From: Streptococcus infantis
GTDB lineage: Bacteria > Bacillota > Bacilli > Lactobacillales > Streptococcaceae
DNA: 64,000 bases
Assembly (NCBI RefSeq): GCF_019929665.1
Contig: NZ_JAHZPZ010000001.1
Location: 62,001 to 126,000 of the forward strand
Reading direction: 5' to 3'
Below, piece by piece: positions 62,950 through 64,000 of the stretch. The notes under the pieces are model-generated. The model did no database searches. It was not told where the DNA came from and saw nothing but the letters and a program-made list of their open reading frames with translations. Position 1 is the stretch's first letter. Each line of letters starts with the position of its first letter. A program made the translations under genes and the position numbers.

Positions 62950-63170
62950 CAAAAAGCGACATCCTAAAAAGGACGTCGCAACGTGGTTCCACCTTCATTT
63001 ATGTTCCTCAAAAAAGAGGGACACCTCTGATTGGCTTTAACGTAGCCACCGTTTTATGTTTGCATAAAAGTCAGTAGAGTAGTATCAGTTTAGGCTTCCT
63101 ATGCGTTCTCAGCAACCACGCACTCTCTGGTAGAAAGGGTCTAAGTGACTTGTCTCTATGCATTATTATA
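62950..63170 (-). ncRNA. T-box leader (probably threonine) with promoter and terminator
   Basis: Read on the minus strand. Promoter TTGAAA (63187-63192), 16 bases, TATAAT (63165-63170). Then a long structured leader with base stem AAGTCA/TGACTT, the T-box sequence AAGGTGGAACCACG (near 62982-62996) and a terminator GCGACGTCC...GGATGTCGC with T-run (62951-62980). The specifier region reads CTGATACTACTCT, where ACT (Thr) is a plausible specifier codon. Uncharged tRNA would prevent termination. Target genes: the 130-aa membrane protein and thrS. Confidence 0.88.
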
Positions 63171-63188
63171 GCATGATTGTGAGATTTT

Positions 63189-63563
63189 TCAAGGATTTTG
63201 TGAAAGTTTTTTCCTTTTCAGTTTTTGCACTAGATTCTTAATAGCGGCACCGACAGCCATACCCGCGAGGGCAAAGATTTCATAGGCTAGGAAGTAGAGA
63301 AGGATAAATTCTCCGAAAGTAATGATGGTAAAGCAAAAGAGCAAGCCAACTCCAATTAACCACCAAACTGAGAACTTGAAACGATAAGAGTAGCATAGTG
63401 ATACTATGAAAGTCACCAGTGGAGAGAAGATAATAACGTTGCCGATGGTGAGCTCCTTTAAGGTAGAGTTGACAGAAATAGTCCATAATAACAGCTCATA
63501 AAGTGGCCAATAAAAGAAAAATATGACCAGGTAGTAGGGGAGATATTGCGAGAATTTACGCAT
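63189..63563 (-). CDS. Small membrane protein of unknown function (124 aa)
   Basis: 124 residues from MRKFSQYLPYYLVIFF, with GAGAGGTG before the ATG; a TTG seven codons upstream is an alternative. Four hydrophobic helices, then a basic tail (KNLVQKLKRKKLSQNP). Its stop codon overlaps the -35 box of the T-box promoter. Divergent from rpsO. Not recognised; its build resembles the 130-aa protein upstream of thrS only in general. Confidence 0.7.
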   Translation of the reverse strand: MRKFSQYLPYYLVIFFFYWPLYELLLWTISVNSTLKELTIGNVIIFSPLVTFIVSLCYSYRFKFSVWWLIGVGLLFCFTIITFGEFILLYFLAYEIFALAGMAVGAAIKNLVQKLKRKKLSQNP

Positions 63564-63649
63564 GATAATCACCTCTCTTTTCAAGATGTCAACTTAGATA
63601 TCCTTCCTATAACTATTATAGCACTTTTGCGGTAAGAATAGTAAATCAG

Positions 63650-63768
63650 TTGACAAAGAACTTAGTTCTTGGTAGAATAAGAAATGTCGTAAAGACAAAT
63701 AACTTCTTCTTGGTTACAGGCATGCCAACCTGTCACTCGGATGAAGCCAAATAAAAAGGAGAAACATC
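63650..63768 (+). promoter_or_regulatory. rpsO promoter and S15 autoregulatory-type leader
   Basis: TTGACA (63650-63655), 17 bases, TAGAAT (63673-63678). The leader contains CTTCTTCTTGGTTACAGG, CCTGTCACTCGGATGAAG and a hairpin AGGCATGCC, which fold into the compact structure expected of Gram-positive rpsO leaders bound by S15. AAAGGAG precedes the ATG. Confidence 0.75.
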
Positions 63769-64000
63769 ATGGCAATCTCAAAAGAGAAAAAAAATGAAAT
63801 CATTGCACAATATGCACGTCACGAAGGTGATACAGGTTCAGTAGAGGTTCAAGTTGCTGTCCTTACTTGGGAAATCAACCACCTTAACGAACACATCAAA
63901 CAACACAAAAAAGACCACGCTACTTACCGTGGATTGATGAAGAAAATCGGTCGCCGTCGTAACTTGCTTGCATACTTGCGTAAAAACGACGTTAACCGTT
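63769..64000 (+). CDS. rpsO: Ribosomal protein S15 (3' end outside window)
   Basis: The first 77 of about 89 codons are seen. [36 protein letters not shown] and the 16S-rRNA-binding [33 protein letters not shown] are classic S15. Runs off the window end. Confidence 0.96.
   Translation, partial: MAISKEKKNEIIAQYARHEGDTGSVEVQVAVLTWEINHLNEHIKQHKKDHATYRGLMKKIGRRRNLLAYLRKNDVNR

Noticed and set aside
1..64000. CRISPR arrays, tRNA or rRNA genes, integrase or transposase genes
   Set aside because: Looked for regular short direct repeats, tRNA-like clover stems and recombinase motifs; none seen by eye.

Overview
The window is a low-GC Gram-positive chromosome segment from a Mitis-group Streptococcus (S. 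mitis / S. oralis / S. pneumoniae relatives). Evidence: close matches, from memory, to pneumococcal PsaA/PsaR/MntE/PepO/MsrAB/MetE/FtsEX proteins; extended -10 promoters (TGnTATAAT) in front of many genes; short operons ended by U-run hairpins; a prfB with the CTT-TGA programmed frameshift. No rRNA, tRNA, CRISPR array, prophage or transposase gene was seen. Blocks that lie far apart in the pneumococcal map (my recollection) are joined here, so the window is a syntenic mosaic.

Layout. 1-2.3 kb: end of a sucrose-type PTS permease and its fructokinase. 2.3-9.7 kb: manganese efflux gene mntE, an AT-rich two-gene membrane glycosylation cassette, then a Mn2+ riboswitch and the P-type ATPase mgtA. 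9.8-11.3 kb: deformylase-like protein, a small membrane protein, yaaA. 11.5-16.1 kb: hom-thrB, msrAB, a 13-codon vestige of a lost ABC transporter and an amidohydrolase with an internal deletion. 16.2-19 kb: prfB-ftsE-ftsX. 19.1-31.7 kb: an accessory stretch with an MFS transporter, a VTT membrane protein, an SF2 helicase-like protein with transmembrane helices, a complete type I restriction system (hsdR-hsdM-hsdS), a Fic protein and a YbgA-like/pyrimidine-dimer glycosylase pair. 31.8-41.7 kb: metE-metF behind a MET-box, pnp-cysE-nucleoside phosphorylase-cysS-mrnC and a PucR-type regulator. 41.8-45.8 kb: msmK with a cre site, rel, dtd. 45.8-53.7 kb: the manganese uptake cluster psaR / tpxD / psaBCA, pepO, a metallo-beta-lactamase-fold hydrolase and a Mbeg1-like hydrolase. 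53.7-58.5 kb: a BceRS-type two-component system next to a 37-codon gene and a BceAB-type ABC transporter with a BceR-like operator. 58.5-62.9 kb: a DUF389 gene bracketed by a duplicated [repeat + thrS 3' end], then thrS, placed behind a small membrane gene under a T-box. 63-64 kb: another small membrane gene and the start of rpsO.

Themes. Metal control recurs: MntE efflux, the Mn riboswitch-MgtA, and PsaBCA uptake with its PsaR operator sit in one window. Sulfur and methionine metabolism is covered by hom-thrB, msrAB, metEF, cysE and cysS. A terminator-bearing structured repeat of about 180 bp occurs three times plus one diverged relative. One copy has become the C-terminus and stop codon of MntE, and two bracket the DUF389 insertion. 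The least explained items are the glycosylation cassette, the helicase with membrane segments beside the restriction system, the TCS/37-aa peptide/ABC module, and the T-box operon whose first gene is an unknown membrane protein.
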